Shown here: positions 8,008-15,874 of the stretch, piece after piece
Numbering within the stretch: position 1 is the stretch's first letter
Layout of the letters: every line of letters begins with the position of its first letter
Source of the DNA: Schaalia odontolytica
GTDB taxonomy: Bacteria > Actinomycetota > Actinomycetes > Actinomycetales > Actinomycetaceae
NCBI RefSeq assembly: GCF_024584435.1
Contig: NZ_CP102197.1
Coordinates: forward strand, 124,001-188,000
DNA: 64,000 nucleotides
Direction: 5' to 3'
The notes under the pieces: generated by a model
What the model saw: the letters and a program-made list of their open reading frames with translations, nothing else
Databases searched by the model: none
What the model was told of the DNA's origin: nothing
Position numbers and translations under genes: made by a program

Positions 8008-8985
8008 GTGGAACCAGCGACCGGCTCATTCGTCCCGGCGAGCCCGGACCTGATCTGGATGGTGTTCATCCAGCAGGTCCTCATCCTCATCGCGTGGCTG
8101 ATCGGTGTCGCGGTGCGCCGCATGCTGAAGAACCGCATGACGATGTCCACCGCGTCGGCGACCCTGACCGGACTGGCCGGCCTGTGGGGTGGCCTGGTGA
8201 TCGCCGGGTGGATCTTCGACTCCGGTGACCTGTGGAAACCCGGCATGATCGCCGTCGCCGCGCTGGTCGCCCTCGTCGTCGTCATCGTGGTCGCGCTGGT
8301 CGCCGCCTACCTGCATCCGCGCCCGGGCCTCGTCCCCATCCGGGAGGTCGTTCAGCGTGGAGAATCCGACTCCCTCGAATTCAAGTCGAGCGCTCGCTGG
8401 AACATGCGCACGGGCAAGCGTGACGACGCGATGGAGACCGTGATCGCCAAGACCGTCGCCGCCTTCATGAACTCCGGTGGCGGCACCCTGCTGATCGGTG
8501 TCGACGACGATGGTCGGCTCATCGGCATGGGACCCGACTACTCGACCCTCAAGACGCCCGACTCCGACCGTTTCGAGCTGTGGATCCGAGACATGTGGGG
8601 GCAGCGGATGGGGACCAACGCCGCCGCGCTGCCCAGGCTCGACTTCGCCGAGGCCTCGGACCCGCAGGAGGGGTACGAGCGCCAGGAGGTGTGCCGAGTG
8701 ACCATCCCGCCCTCGCCCCACCCCGTGTACCTGAGGGGGCCGAAGGGCAAGGGGGAGGCCGAGTTGTGGGTGCGCGTGGGCAACTCGACGCGGCGCCTGG
8801 AGGTCGCGGACGCGGTCCAGTACGTGTCGATCCGCTGGCCCGAGAGCGTGCGGGTTTCCCCGTGGACGCGCGTGCGCCTCCTGGCGATGCGCCGCCGTGA
8901 GATGCCGACGCGCCTGCCGGGCGTCGTGGAGCGGGTTCTCACCGAGCGCGCGATGAGCGGATTGTCTGCGGTGGAGGAGCAGTGA
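8008..8985 (+). CDS. Membrane-anchored AlbA_2 (Schlafen AAA-like) domain protein
   Basis: A 325-residue protein with an N-terminal membrane part (hydrophobic segments about residues 15-33, 50-70 and 76-98) and a cytoplasmic C-terminal domain. The soluble part shows the AlbA_2/Schlafen-AAA signature: ESDSLEFKSS near residue 114, AFMNSGGGTLLIGVDDDG near residue 151, and PVYLRGPKGKGEAELWVRVGNSTRRL near residue 237. These domains bind nucleic acid or ATP and are usually fused to HTH regulators; a membrane-tethered version is less common. The GTG at 8008 follows GAAAGGAG. No operon partner; it directly precedes the gap that leads into the CRISPR array. Confidence 0.8.
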   Translation: MEPATGSFVPASPDLIWMVFIQQVLILIAWLIGVAVRRMLKNRMTMSTASATLTGLAGLWGGLVIAGWIFDSGDLWKPGMIAVAALVALVVVIVVALVAAYLHPRPGLVPIREVVQRGESDSLEFKSSARWNMRTGKRDDAMETVIAKTVAAFMNSGGGTLLIGVDDDGRLIGMGPDYSTLKTPDSDRFELWIRDMWGQRMGTNAAALPRLDFAEASDPQEGYERQEVCRVTIPPSPHPVYLRGPKGKGEAELWVRVGNSTRRLEVADAVQYVSIRWPESVRVSPWTRVRLLAMRRREMPTRLPGVVERVLTERAMSGLSAVEEQ

Positions 8986-9520
8986 GCGACGCGGGGCGTC
9001 GGTAGGCTCCGCATTGCTGAGAGACGAAAGCGGCAGTGCGGCGACGTCAGACCCGCCGTCGGACGTCCGTCATCCGTCGTCTGTCGTCTGTCGTCTGTCG
9101 GTGGGCGGACCATCGCCCCAGGGGGATGTCGGTGGGCGGACCATCGCCCCAGGGGGATGTTGGTGTCGTCGCGTTGGCGGTGGCGCGCGGCGAGGCCTGC
9201 GCGTGGTTGCGCGGTGACGCCCGAGGCAGCGGCAACGGGGGAGGGGCTGGGGTGCGTTTCGTGGCGCTGTTCAAGCGGCGAGCGCGCTGCGTGGCGGTCA
9301 GCGCGTTGTGCGGCACAGTGGCTAGCCGCGACACGCCGATGTTGATCGGCTTTTCCGGGGCGGGTTCGGCTTCTTGGCGCGTCCGTGGCGATGTGAGGAT
9401 TTGCAACGAAAACCCTGCTATTCTGGCCGTGTGCTTGCGGGTCGGGCGGGTGCTTTCTCGGCCCCTGGCGATCCGGGGTGGCGTTTCTGCTGGTCACAGG
9501 GGGTGCGACACACCGGGCAG
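8986..9520 (+). other. Non-coding gap containing tandem repeats and the putative CRISPR leader
   Basis: About 535 bp with no convincing gene. Its left half carries heptamer and 31-bp tandem repeats (9077-9165). The last 130 bp before the first CRISPR repeat should hold the leader, because the degenerate repeats are at the other end of the array. No cas gene, tracrRNA-like anti-repeat or strong promoter was recognised. Long open frames through here arise from GC-rich composition. Confidence 0.5.
9077..9165. repeat. Heptamer microsatellite followed by a perfect 31-bp tandem duplication
   Basis: Three perfect copies of TCGTCTG (9077-9097) run directly into two perfect 31-bp tandem copies (9096-9126 and 9127-9157, beginning TGTCGGTGGGCGG) and the first bases of a third, decayed copy (TGTTGGTG). 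Located about 360 bp upstream of the CRISPR array. Confidence 0.85.
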
Positions 9521-10751
9521 TCAGAAAGCACCTAGCGCCATAAGGTGCATTAAGACCAAGTAATTCTCAATGTGATCGAGCACGGATACGCCCACGTCAG
9601 AAAGCACCTAGCGCCATAAGGTGCATTAAGACAACAACACATCACCATTGTAGGAAAGCAGCGAGCCAGTCAGAAAGCACCTAGCGCCATAAGGTGCATT
9701 AAGACGTGGGTGCAGATGCGTATTCGCTGTATTCGACGATGCACTCGTCAGAAAGCACCTAGCGCCATAAGGTGCATTAAGACAAGGCGACGCGGGGGTC
9801 GCGTGGTACCGCCGCGCGGTGGTCAGAAAGCACCTAGCGCCATAAGGTGCATTAAGACCGTATCCAATACCCTTAGGAGGCTCCGTAGCCCCGTCAGAAA
9901 GCACCTAGCGCCATAAGGTGCATTAAGACCGAAGACCTTCTTCGGGAGAAGACCCTCGATGAACTTGTCAGAAAGCACCTAGCGCCATAAGGTGCATTAA
10001 GACCGTCGATGTTGTAGACCTTACGCCTTACCATCTTTACCCCGTCAGAAAGCACCTAGCGCCATAAGGTGCATTAAGACTGAGGGTTGGTTCTCATTAT
10101 AGGACGTGTTTTTATCGAAGTCAGAAAGCACCTAGCGCCATAAGGTGCATTAAGACTCAAGAATGGCGAGCTTGACCGGAATGAGCGAGTGGCCGGTCAG
10201 AAAGCACCTAGCGCCATAAGGTGCATTAAGACGCTGCCAGAACAGCGAATCAGTTATAGCATTGCGCACCACCGTCAGAAAGCACCTAGCGCCATAAGGT
10301 GCATTAAGACCCGATGGCTGTCGCGTTCCATAAGCCGTCTGTGGCTTAGTCAGAAAGCACCTAGCGCCATAAGGTGCATTAAGACCAGCAGCCTTCGCTC
10401 CCTCAACGTCAGGAACAACCTGGTCAGAAAGCACCTAGCGCCATAAGGTGCATTAAGACCAGAATTGGACGCTGTGCCGTCTATAATCTGCTGTGCAGCG
10501 TCAGAAAGCACCTAGCGCCATAAGGTGCATTAAGACGACACCAAGCCGAGAAGTTAGCTTCGTGAACAAAAGCGGTCAGAAAGCACCTAGCGCCATAAGG
10601 TGCATTAAGACCGGATACCAGCGCACGCGATCGCCGACGCGGATAATGACATCAGAAAGCACCTAGCGCCATAAGGTGCATTAAGACCCGTCGGTGGAGC
10701 GCATACGAGTGGTGGCCTGTCGCGTATCAGAAAGCACCTAGCGCCATAAGG
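9521..10751 (+). CRISPR. CRISPR array, left (leader-proximal) segment
   Basis: Sixteen complete 36-nt repeats and the first 25 nt of a seventeenth, with 16 spacers of 35-42 nt. The repeat begins TCAGAAAGCACC, has GCGCCATAAGG in the middle and ends TGCATTAAGAC; most copies are preceded by G. Each repeat folds as 7 nt, a 6-bp stem (GCACCT/AGGTGC), a 9-nt loop and an 8-nt tail ATTAAGAC. Repeats in this segment are identical, whereas those at the far right end are degenerate, so the leader is inferred to lie on the left. The seventeenth repeat is interrupted at 10751 by an ISL3 element. No cas genes are in the window, so no type is assigned. Confidence 0.97.
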
Positions 10752-12170
10752 GGCTCATCCCAAACGAGGGTGGGTGGCGGGGGTGGCGCGTCGGTCTCGG
10801 GGTAGGCGTCGAGGTCTTCACATGATGGGAGTTCTCACGCTCCCCATCAGGAAGACCACGACATGCCCGACGGTACCTTCACCACGCCCGATCTGACGAC
10901 GTTCTGCCGCCTGGACGGTCTCGGGTTGGAGGTGACCGGGCAGCGCCTCGAGCCGGATCGTGCAGTGCTGGCTTGCCGGGTTGTCGATGATGACCGGTGG
11001 TGCCGGGGGTGCGGCTGTGAGGGCAGCGTGCACGACGTGGTCACGCGCCGGCTGGCGCACGAGCCGTTCGGGTGGCGACCCACGACGCTGCTGATCGCCG
11101 TGCGCCGCTACCGGTGCACCGGCTGCGGGCGGGTGTGGCGGCAGGACACCACAGCCGCGGCCGAGCCGCGCGCGAAGATCTCCCGGGCTGGACTGCGGTG
11201 GGCCCTGCTCGCACTGGTCGTGCAGCATCTGAGCGTGGCCCGGATCGCCGAAGGGCTCGCGGTCGCGTGGGATACCGCGAATGAGGCCGTTCTGGCCGAG
11301 GGCGCGCGGGTCCTGATCGGCGACCCGGCACGGTTCGACGGGGTCGCGATCATCGGGGTCGACGAGCACGTCTGGCGGCACACGAGGAAGGGCGACAAGT
11401 ACGTCACCGTCGTCATTGATCTCACCCCGATCCGCGACGGGACCGGCCCGGCACGGCTGTTGGATATGCTCGAGGGCCGCTCCAAGGCCGCGTTCAAGAC
11501 CTGGCTCGCCGACCGGCCCCAGGCGTGGCGTGACGCGGTGGAGGTGGTCGCGATGGACGGGTTCACCGGGTTCAAGACCGCCGCCGCTGAGGAACTCCCG
11601 CGCGCGGTGGCGGTCATGGACCCCTTCCACGTCATCCGGCTCGCCGGGGATGCCCTGGACCAGTGCCGGCGCCGGGTCCAGCAGGACCTGCACGGCCACC
11701 GAGGCCGCAGCAACGACCCGCTGTACCGGGCCCGGCGGACCCTGCACACCGGAGAGGACCTGCTCACTGACCGGCAACGCGAACGACTCATGGTCCTGTT
11801 CACCAATCCCGAGCACGTCGAGGTCAAAGCCACCTGGGGCATCCTCCAACGGATGATCGCCGCCTACCGCCACCCCGACAGGGCCACCGGCCGGGCGGCG
11901 ATGAGCGCCGTCATCGCCGCCCTGCGCGACGGCGTGCCCGCGGTCTTGGCCGAGCTCCGTCGCCTGGGTCGAACCCTGAACCAGCGCGCAGCTGACGTGC
12001 TGGCCTACTTCGAGCGCCCGGGGACCTCCAACGGCCCCACCGAAGCCCTGAACGGGCGGCTCGAACACCTCCGCGGATCCGCTCTCGGCTTCCGCAACCT
12101 CAACAACTACATCGCCCGCTGCCTACTCGAGACCGGCGGCTTCAGAACCCACCCTGCATTGGGATGAGCC
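10752..12170 (+). mobile_element. ISL3-family insertion sequence inside a CRISPR repeat
   Basis: A complete 1,419-bp element. Terminal inverted repeats of 24 bp (10752-10775 and 12147-12170) match at 21 positions: both ends begin GGCTCATCCCAA and continue AGGGTGGGT after three mismatches. Perfect 8-bp target duplications CCATAAGG flank it (10744-10751 and 12171-12178), the length typical of ISL3. The target is the middle of CRISPR repeat 17; joining 10727-10751 to 12179-12189 restores a perfect repeat. One intact transposase gene fills it. Perfect duplication and an intact gene point to a recent insertion. Confidence 0.95.
10863..12167 (+). CDS. ISL3 family transposase
   Basis: A 434-residue DDE transposase. 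The N-terminal zinc-binding region has CRGCGCEG near residue 44 and CTGCGRVW near residue 82, followed by an HTH-like segment. The catalytic domain shows GVDEH near residue 160 (first Asp), AMDGFTGFK near residue 230 (second Asp), and SNGPTEALNGRL near residue 396 (Glu), all intact. The stop codon lies inside the right inverted repeat. Length is normal for the family and no frameshift is visible, so the enzyme should be active. It is not needed for CRISPR function; its position is incidental to the array. Confidence 0.95.
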   Translation: MPDGTFTTPDLTTFCRLDGLGLEVTGQRLEPDRAVLACRVVDDDRWCRGCGCEGSVHDVVTRRLAHEPFGWRPTTLLIAVRRYRCTGCGRVWRQDTTAAAEPRAKISRAGLRWALLALVVQHLSVARIAEGLAVAWDTANEAVLAEGARVLIGDPARFDGVAIIGVDEHVWRHTRKGDKYVTVVIDLTPIRDGTGPARLLDMLEGRSKAAFKTWLADRPQAWRDAVEVVAMDGFTGFKTAAAEELPRAVAVMDPFHVIRLAGDALDQCRRRVQQDLHGHRGRSNDPLYRARRTLHTGEDLLTDRQRERLMVLFTNPEHVEVKATWGILQRMIAAYRHPDRATGRAAMSAVIAALRDGVPAVLAELRRLGRTLNQRAADVLAYFERPGTSNGPTEALNGRLEHLRGSALGFRNLNNYIARCLLETGGFRTHPALG

Positions 12171-12178
12171 CCATAAGG

Positions 12179-13004
12179 TGCATTAAGACGCTTCTTCAAG
12201 CACCGCCACACGCGGCCCACGTGCTTGCGTCAGAAAGCACCTAGCGCCATAAGGTGCATTAAGACCGCGTAGCTCGCCTCGCGTGGGATCCAGCAACCGG
12301 AGCGTATCAGAAAGCACCTAGCGCCATAAGGTGCATTAAGACTACCAATTCGACAGCTGGAGGCCGGAGACCTTCGTGATCAGAAAGCACCTAGCGCCAT
12401 AAGGTGCATTAGGACTTAGACAGTCCCCCCGACGCAATATTGGCGGCATCTGAAAAATCAGAAAGCACCTAGCGCCATAAGGTGCATTAAGACAATCGGG
12501 ACGCGGCGCATCATCGGCTCGATGTCCCGCAAATCAGAAAGCACCTAGCGCCATAAGGTGCATTAAGACAGCACACAAACAATCCGGCGAAGATGAGCAG
12601 GAGGAGTCAGAAAGCACCTAGCGCTATAAGGTGCATTAAGACGGGACAGTCGGCGCCGGAGCAGGACGGCCGAGCACGCCAGAAAGCACCTAGCACCATA
12701 AGGTGCATTAGGACGCTCGGTGTCGGTGCAGATGATCTCCACAGGGTCGGAGTCAGAAAGCACCTAGCGCTATAAGGTGCATTACGACTTGATGGATTCA
12801 GCGCTGTAGTAGTCAGTTTCGGTCAGAAAGCACCTAGCGCCATAAGGCGCATTAAGACAGAACCCCCACGCGGGGACGGTGGCGGGGTCAAGTGTCGTCA
12901 GAAAGCACCTAGCGCCATAAGGTGCATTAAGACATGATCGGTTCGTTCACGCAGTCGGCGTAGTCGGGTCAGAAAGCACTTTGCGCCATAAGGTGTATTA
13001 GGAC
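12179..13004 (+). CRISPR. CRISPR array, right (leader-distal) segment
   Basis: The last 11 nt of the split seventeenth repeat, 11 further repeats and 11 spacers (34-42 nt), ending at 13004. With the left part this makes one array of 28 repeats and 27 spacers. Repeat drift grows toward the right end: the repeats at 12380, 12679 and 12969 end AGGAC instead of AAGAC, those at 12607 and 12753 read GCTATAAG, and the terminal one at 12969 has ACTTTGCG and GTGTATT changes. That is the usual sign of the old, trailer end. Several spacers stay open when translated, as expected from coding protospacers. Confidence 0.96.
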
Positions 13005-13342
13005 GGGTGGTTGTTGGTTTGGGTCCAGCCGCAGGAGCGCGAACTCTTCGGCGAAGACGCGCCCCGCAGAAACAAACCGCCAACAACTTGCGCACAGGCC
13101 AGTAGTGAAACCCGGGCCGCCCCTGTCTGTGGTGTTGGGCGGGCTAGTGAAACCGCGACCGCCCCTGCTTCGCGTGAATCGCCGGATAGTGGTGTTTTTC
13201 TTCAGGCGGGGGTGGTCTGGGTTTCATGCGGCGCCCGGCAAGGGGTGGCGGGGGTGGTCTGGGTTTCACGCGGCGCCCGAGAAGGGGGTGGCTGTGTGGC
13301 CCTGGGGTCCTACTGGTCTGGGGTGTGGTGCCTGTTGGGTGT
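13005..13342. other. Non-coding gap after the CRISPR array with 42-bp-period repeats
   Basis: GC-rich, no convincing gene. It contains two 33-bp near-identical copies (13205-13237 and 13247-13279, one mismatch, containing GGTGGTCTGGGTTTCA) and a shorter pair TAGTGAAACC at 13103 and 13145. Both pairs are spaced by exactly 42 bp. No CRISPR repeat remnant and no cas gene was seen. Confidence 0.6.
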
Positions 13343-14275
13343 TTAGTGGCCTTGTTTTTCTTCTGCGGTGTCGGTGTTGTTGATGATGAGGTGGTCGAGG
13401 CGGAAGGGGTCGGTTGTTTCGGTGGTGGTGACCAGGCCGTTGATGGTTTGTGTGTCTCCGGTGAAGGGGTTGGTGGCGGTGCCTGCCCATGTGGTGGTCA
13501 GGGTGATGGTGCGTGTGGCCTTGGGGTAGGGGCCGTCGAGGAAGGATTTCCACCCGCCTGGTGCGGTGTAGTAGTGGCGTATGAGGGTCGGGTCGGTGTT
13601 GGGGTCCATCCCCGTCACCCACGGCGCTCCTGGTGAGGAGGTCACCGTGTTTGGTGTGTCGTCTCCCCAGTTCCACGTGTATTCCTGGGCTGTGAGGGTC
13701 ACGGTGACATCCCTCCCCAGGAGCCGCACGGTGTGGGTTTGGGTGGGGTGAGTGACGTTGACCAGGGTGGGGATGCGCCGGTTCGTGTAGGACACCCCTT
13801 CGGGGCGTTTGCGTAGGCCTGCGCCGTCGGGGTGGATGAGGGTGGCTGCTGCTAGGAGGAGTTCGCGCGTGGTGGGTGGCCTGTTCTGGGGTGCGTCCTG
13901 GCCGGGTTCGGGTGGCGGGTAGGCGCACACCCAGCTCCCGTGCGTAAAAGGGTCATCCCCATACGGATTCGTCTCCACCGCGCAATGAGCGAAATCAAAA
14001 TACGCACCAGCCTCACTCGCAGGAGTCGCCTCATTCGACTGACGCGTCGTATCATCACCCGCAGTCGTGATCGGACCCGACGTTGGCTGACCTGCTTGCC
14101 GGACTTGTTGTTGCTCCCATAGGGCAGCCGCAAGATCGCCTCCCTCACGCGTCACCTCGAGACCTTGACGATTGTCATCAATATCGTCAGCGATGGCCGC
14201 GGGAGGAATACTCACAAACAAGAGACTAACGACAGGCACCAGTGTCGACACTACAATGGTCTTACTATTCTTCAT
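13343..14275 (-). CDS. Exported protein of unknown function with PKD-like segment
   Basis: About 310 residues with a clear signal peptide (MKNSK, hydrophobic core, then IPPAAIADD) and no C-terminal anchor. The middle contains YTWNWGDDTPNTVTS, which resembles the core of PKD-type beta-sandwich repeats in extracellular proteins. Two cysteines (FAHCAVE, WVCAY) may form a disulfide. The ATG at 14275 is preferred over an upstream GTG because AGGGAAG lies at workable distance. It overlaps the end of the upstream DUF6318-like gene by 11 nt, so the two are translationally coupled and probably act together at the cell surface. Function unknown. Confidence 0.65.
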   Translation of the reverse strand: MKNSKTIVVSTLVPVVSLLFVSIPPAAIADDIDDNRQGLEVTREGGDLAAALWEQQQVRQAGQPTSGPITTAGDDTTRQSNEATPASEAGAYFDFAHCAVETNPYGDDPFTHGSWVCAYPPPEPGQDAPQNRPPTTRELLLAAATLIHPDGAGLRKRPEGVSYTNRRIPTLVNVTHPTQTHTVRLLGRDVTVTLTAQEYTWNWGDDTPNTVTSSPGAPWVTGMDPNTDPTLIRHYYTAPGGWKSFLDGPYPKATRTITLTTTWAGTATNPFTGDTQTINGLVTTTETTDPFRLDHLIINNTDTAEEKQGH

Positions 14276-15227
14276 GAGTCGTCGCACTTCCCTGCGTCTC
14301 TACCCATCGTCCATCTTTCCAGGTCATAAACAGGGACATGGTGGACGTATACTCCTTTTCCTTTACAGTGATCTTCTGACCTCTGCAGGTGACACCATCA
14401 TTGGACTTGAGCTCGAACCTCACACCAATAGTGTTTGGTTGAACGTTTCCCCCATCAGCGGGGACAGGCTCAAGCCGAAGTACATGTACGACCGTCGACT
14501 GATTTCCGTAGGTCCAGCCATCCTTATAGACCTCGTTTATCCGCCGGATATACTCAGAAGCGAACTCCGATGAAGGGTCTGACATGTTGGCGAGTGGTGT
14601 GGTGTCTCCGGTGTTCCACGCGTAGACGCCAAGTGCGAGGTAGTGTTCGGCTGCGGCTTCTGCTCCTCGCTCACTGTTTTCTGTGGCGGCTTGGGGGAGT
14701 TCGGGCAGGGTGTAGGTGGAGGCGGCGTGTTCGGCGGGCCGCACCAGGACGCCGTCTGGGCCGACCTGGTAGCCGCCGGACATGGGGGCCTGACTCGAAC
14801 CGGTCGCTGTGGGTGTGGGGGCCCGGCCCGACATGGCGGACCGCGTGGGAATAGTGGTGGGGTTTTCGCCCCAGGCGCGCCACCAGCCCTCGGCGACACC
14901 GTTGATGTAGACGGCGTAGCAGCCCGCGACGATCAACACGACGACGGCGATGCGGATACCCCAATCCACCGGATCAGCACGCAACCAAGCCACGCCCCCA
15001 CTCTGACTGCCGCTGTCGACGGCGGCGCCACCCTCACCAGGCCCACCCTCCCCACCACCGCCGCGCACGCTACCGCGTGCGCGCGGAGCCCGCACCCAGC
15101 CCGGCCGCCATCTCCTCGGCCCGATGAAACGCCGACCGAAGAGGCCTCGCCGGGGTTGAATAGAGCGCAGGAAGGCCTCTTCCTCCTCCTGGCTCACGGG
15201 TCGCTCGGACAGGGGTGGTATCTCCAT
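14265..15227 (-). CDS. Membrane-anchored protein with DUF6318-like extracellular domain
   Basis: About 320 residues: an acidic then Arg/Gly-rich cytoplasmic N-terminus, one membrane helix near residues 90-108 (IRIAVVVLIVAGCYAVYI), a Pro/Thr-rich linker and a C-terminal extracellular domain. The segment with HYLALGVYAWNTGDT and TPLANM resembles the actinobacterial DUF6318 family. The ATG at 15227 follows GGAGGG at 8 nt; an upstream TTG in frame has no ribosome site. It is the first gene of a two-gene unit with the exported protein that follows. Function unknown; the pair may be a surface complex. Confidence 0.6.
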   Translation of the reverse strand: MEIPPLSERPVSQEEEEAFLRSIQPRRGLFGRRFIGPRRWRPGWVRAPRARGSVRGGGGEGGPGEGGAAVDSGSQSGGVAWLRADPVDWGIRIAVVVLIVAGCYAVYINGVAEGWWRAWGENPTTIPTRSAMSGRAPTPTATGSSQAPMSGGYQVGPDGVLVRPAEHAASTYTLPELPQAATENSERGAEAAAEHYLALGVYAWNTGDTTPLANMSDPSSEFASEYIRRINEVYKDGWTYGNQSTVVHVLRLEPVPADGGNVQPNTIGVRFELKSNDGVTCRGQKITVKEKEYTSTMSLFMTWKDGRWVETQGSATTHEE

Positions 15228-15874
15228 GGCGTGTGCCCTCCACACTGAGGTCTCCTCCAACGCGCCCCCACCACCGGGACCGCGCCCTTACACACCACCA
15301 TACGCCAAGAACCGACACGAAACAATAAGAATACACTGTAATCATCATCTGGGCGTTTCAGCTACCGCCCGGCTCGCCAGTGAGCCGTCGCATGTTTTTG
15401 CACGTTAACCGCCGAGTGTCACCGTGAGCTACAGTCGTCCTCAAGGGGAGCGCTTCTCGTCCATGAAGCGGCGGGCAAATTCGGTGGGGCTCGACGAGTG
15501 AGCCATGCGGCCGCGCGTGCCCGCAAGCCCCTTGACGAGAAATAGCCCGGGATTGCGGGTTGACACACTCGACGGCCGACTGCGAACTCGCTTATCGCCC
15601 ATCCGCGCGGCGTACCTGTTGCCCGGTGATCCGCAGACACGCACGGGCAGTGAAGAGACCAGGCCGTGCCGGGCAACACGTGCCGCCAAGTGGCGCGCTT
15701 ACCCACTAGAGGGCAGTCCTAACCCACCGATGTACGCGTTGACCCACCTAGTGGCGCATGGGCACCGCCGCCCACGTTCCACTAGGTGGGTTAACTTGCG
15801 CAGCAGGGGCGGGGCAGGGGACTAACGCGTCGCCCCGCAGCCCGCCCCGTAGCCAGCCCCGCAGAGCGAGCGCC
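15228..15874. other. Intergenic region of about 650 bp with a long hairpin
   Basis: Lies between the divergent-facing start of the DUF6318-like gene and the 3' end of the DEAD-box helicase. The left 130 bp are AT-richer and should hold the promoter of the minus-strand pair. A short open frame on the minus strand (15441-15689) has no recognisable family. The right part contains an inverted-repeat structure (15742-15791) and extra copies of AACCCACC. Confidence 0.45.
15742..15791 (-). terminator. Long hairpin downstream of the helicase gene
   Basis: Perfect 13-bp arms ACCCACCTAGTGG (15742-15754) and their complement (15779-15791), with a nested TGGGC/GCCCA stem between them. It sits 84 bp past the stop of the minus-strand helicase gene. 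No T-run follows, so a terminator role is likely but not certain. Confidence 0.45.

Noticed and set aside
9521-13004. Repeated short reading frames encoding SQKAPSAIRCIKT-like or LNAPYGARCFLT-like peptides
   Set aside because: They are translations of the CRISPR repeat and break at variable spacers; not genes.
9521-13004. Firm type assignment (III-A or VI-A) from the repeat alone
   Set aside because: The fold and tail fit more than one type and no cas gene is in the window.
15441-15689. 82-codon minus-strand frame ending in SSSPTEFARRFMDEKRSP
   Set aside because: Has a slightly protein-like tail but no family could be named and no ribosome site was clear; left as intergenic.
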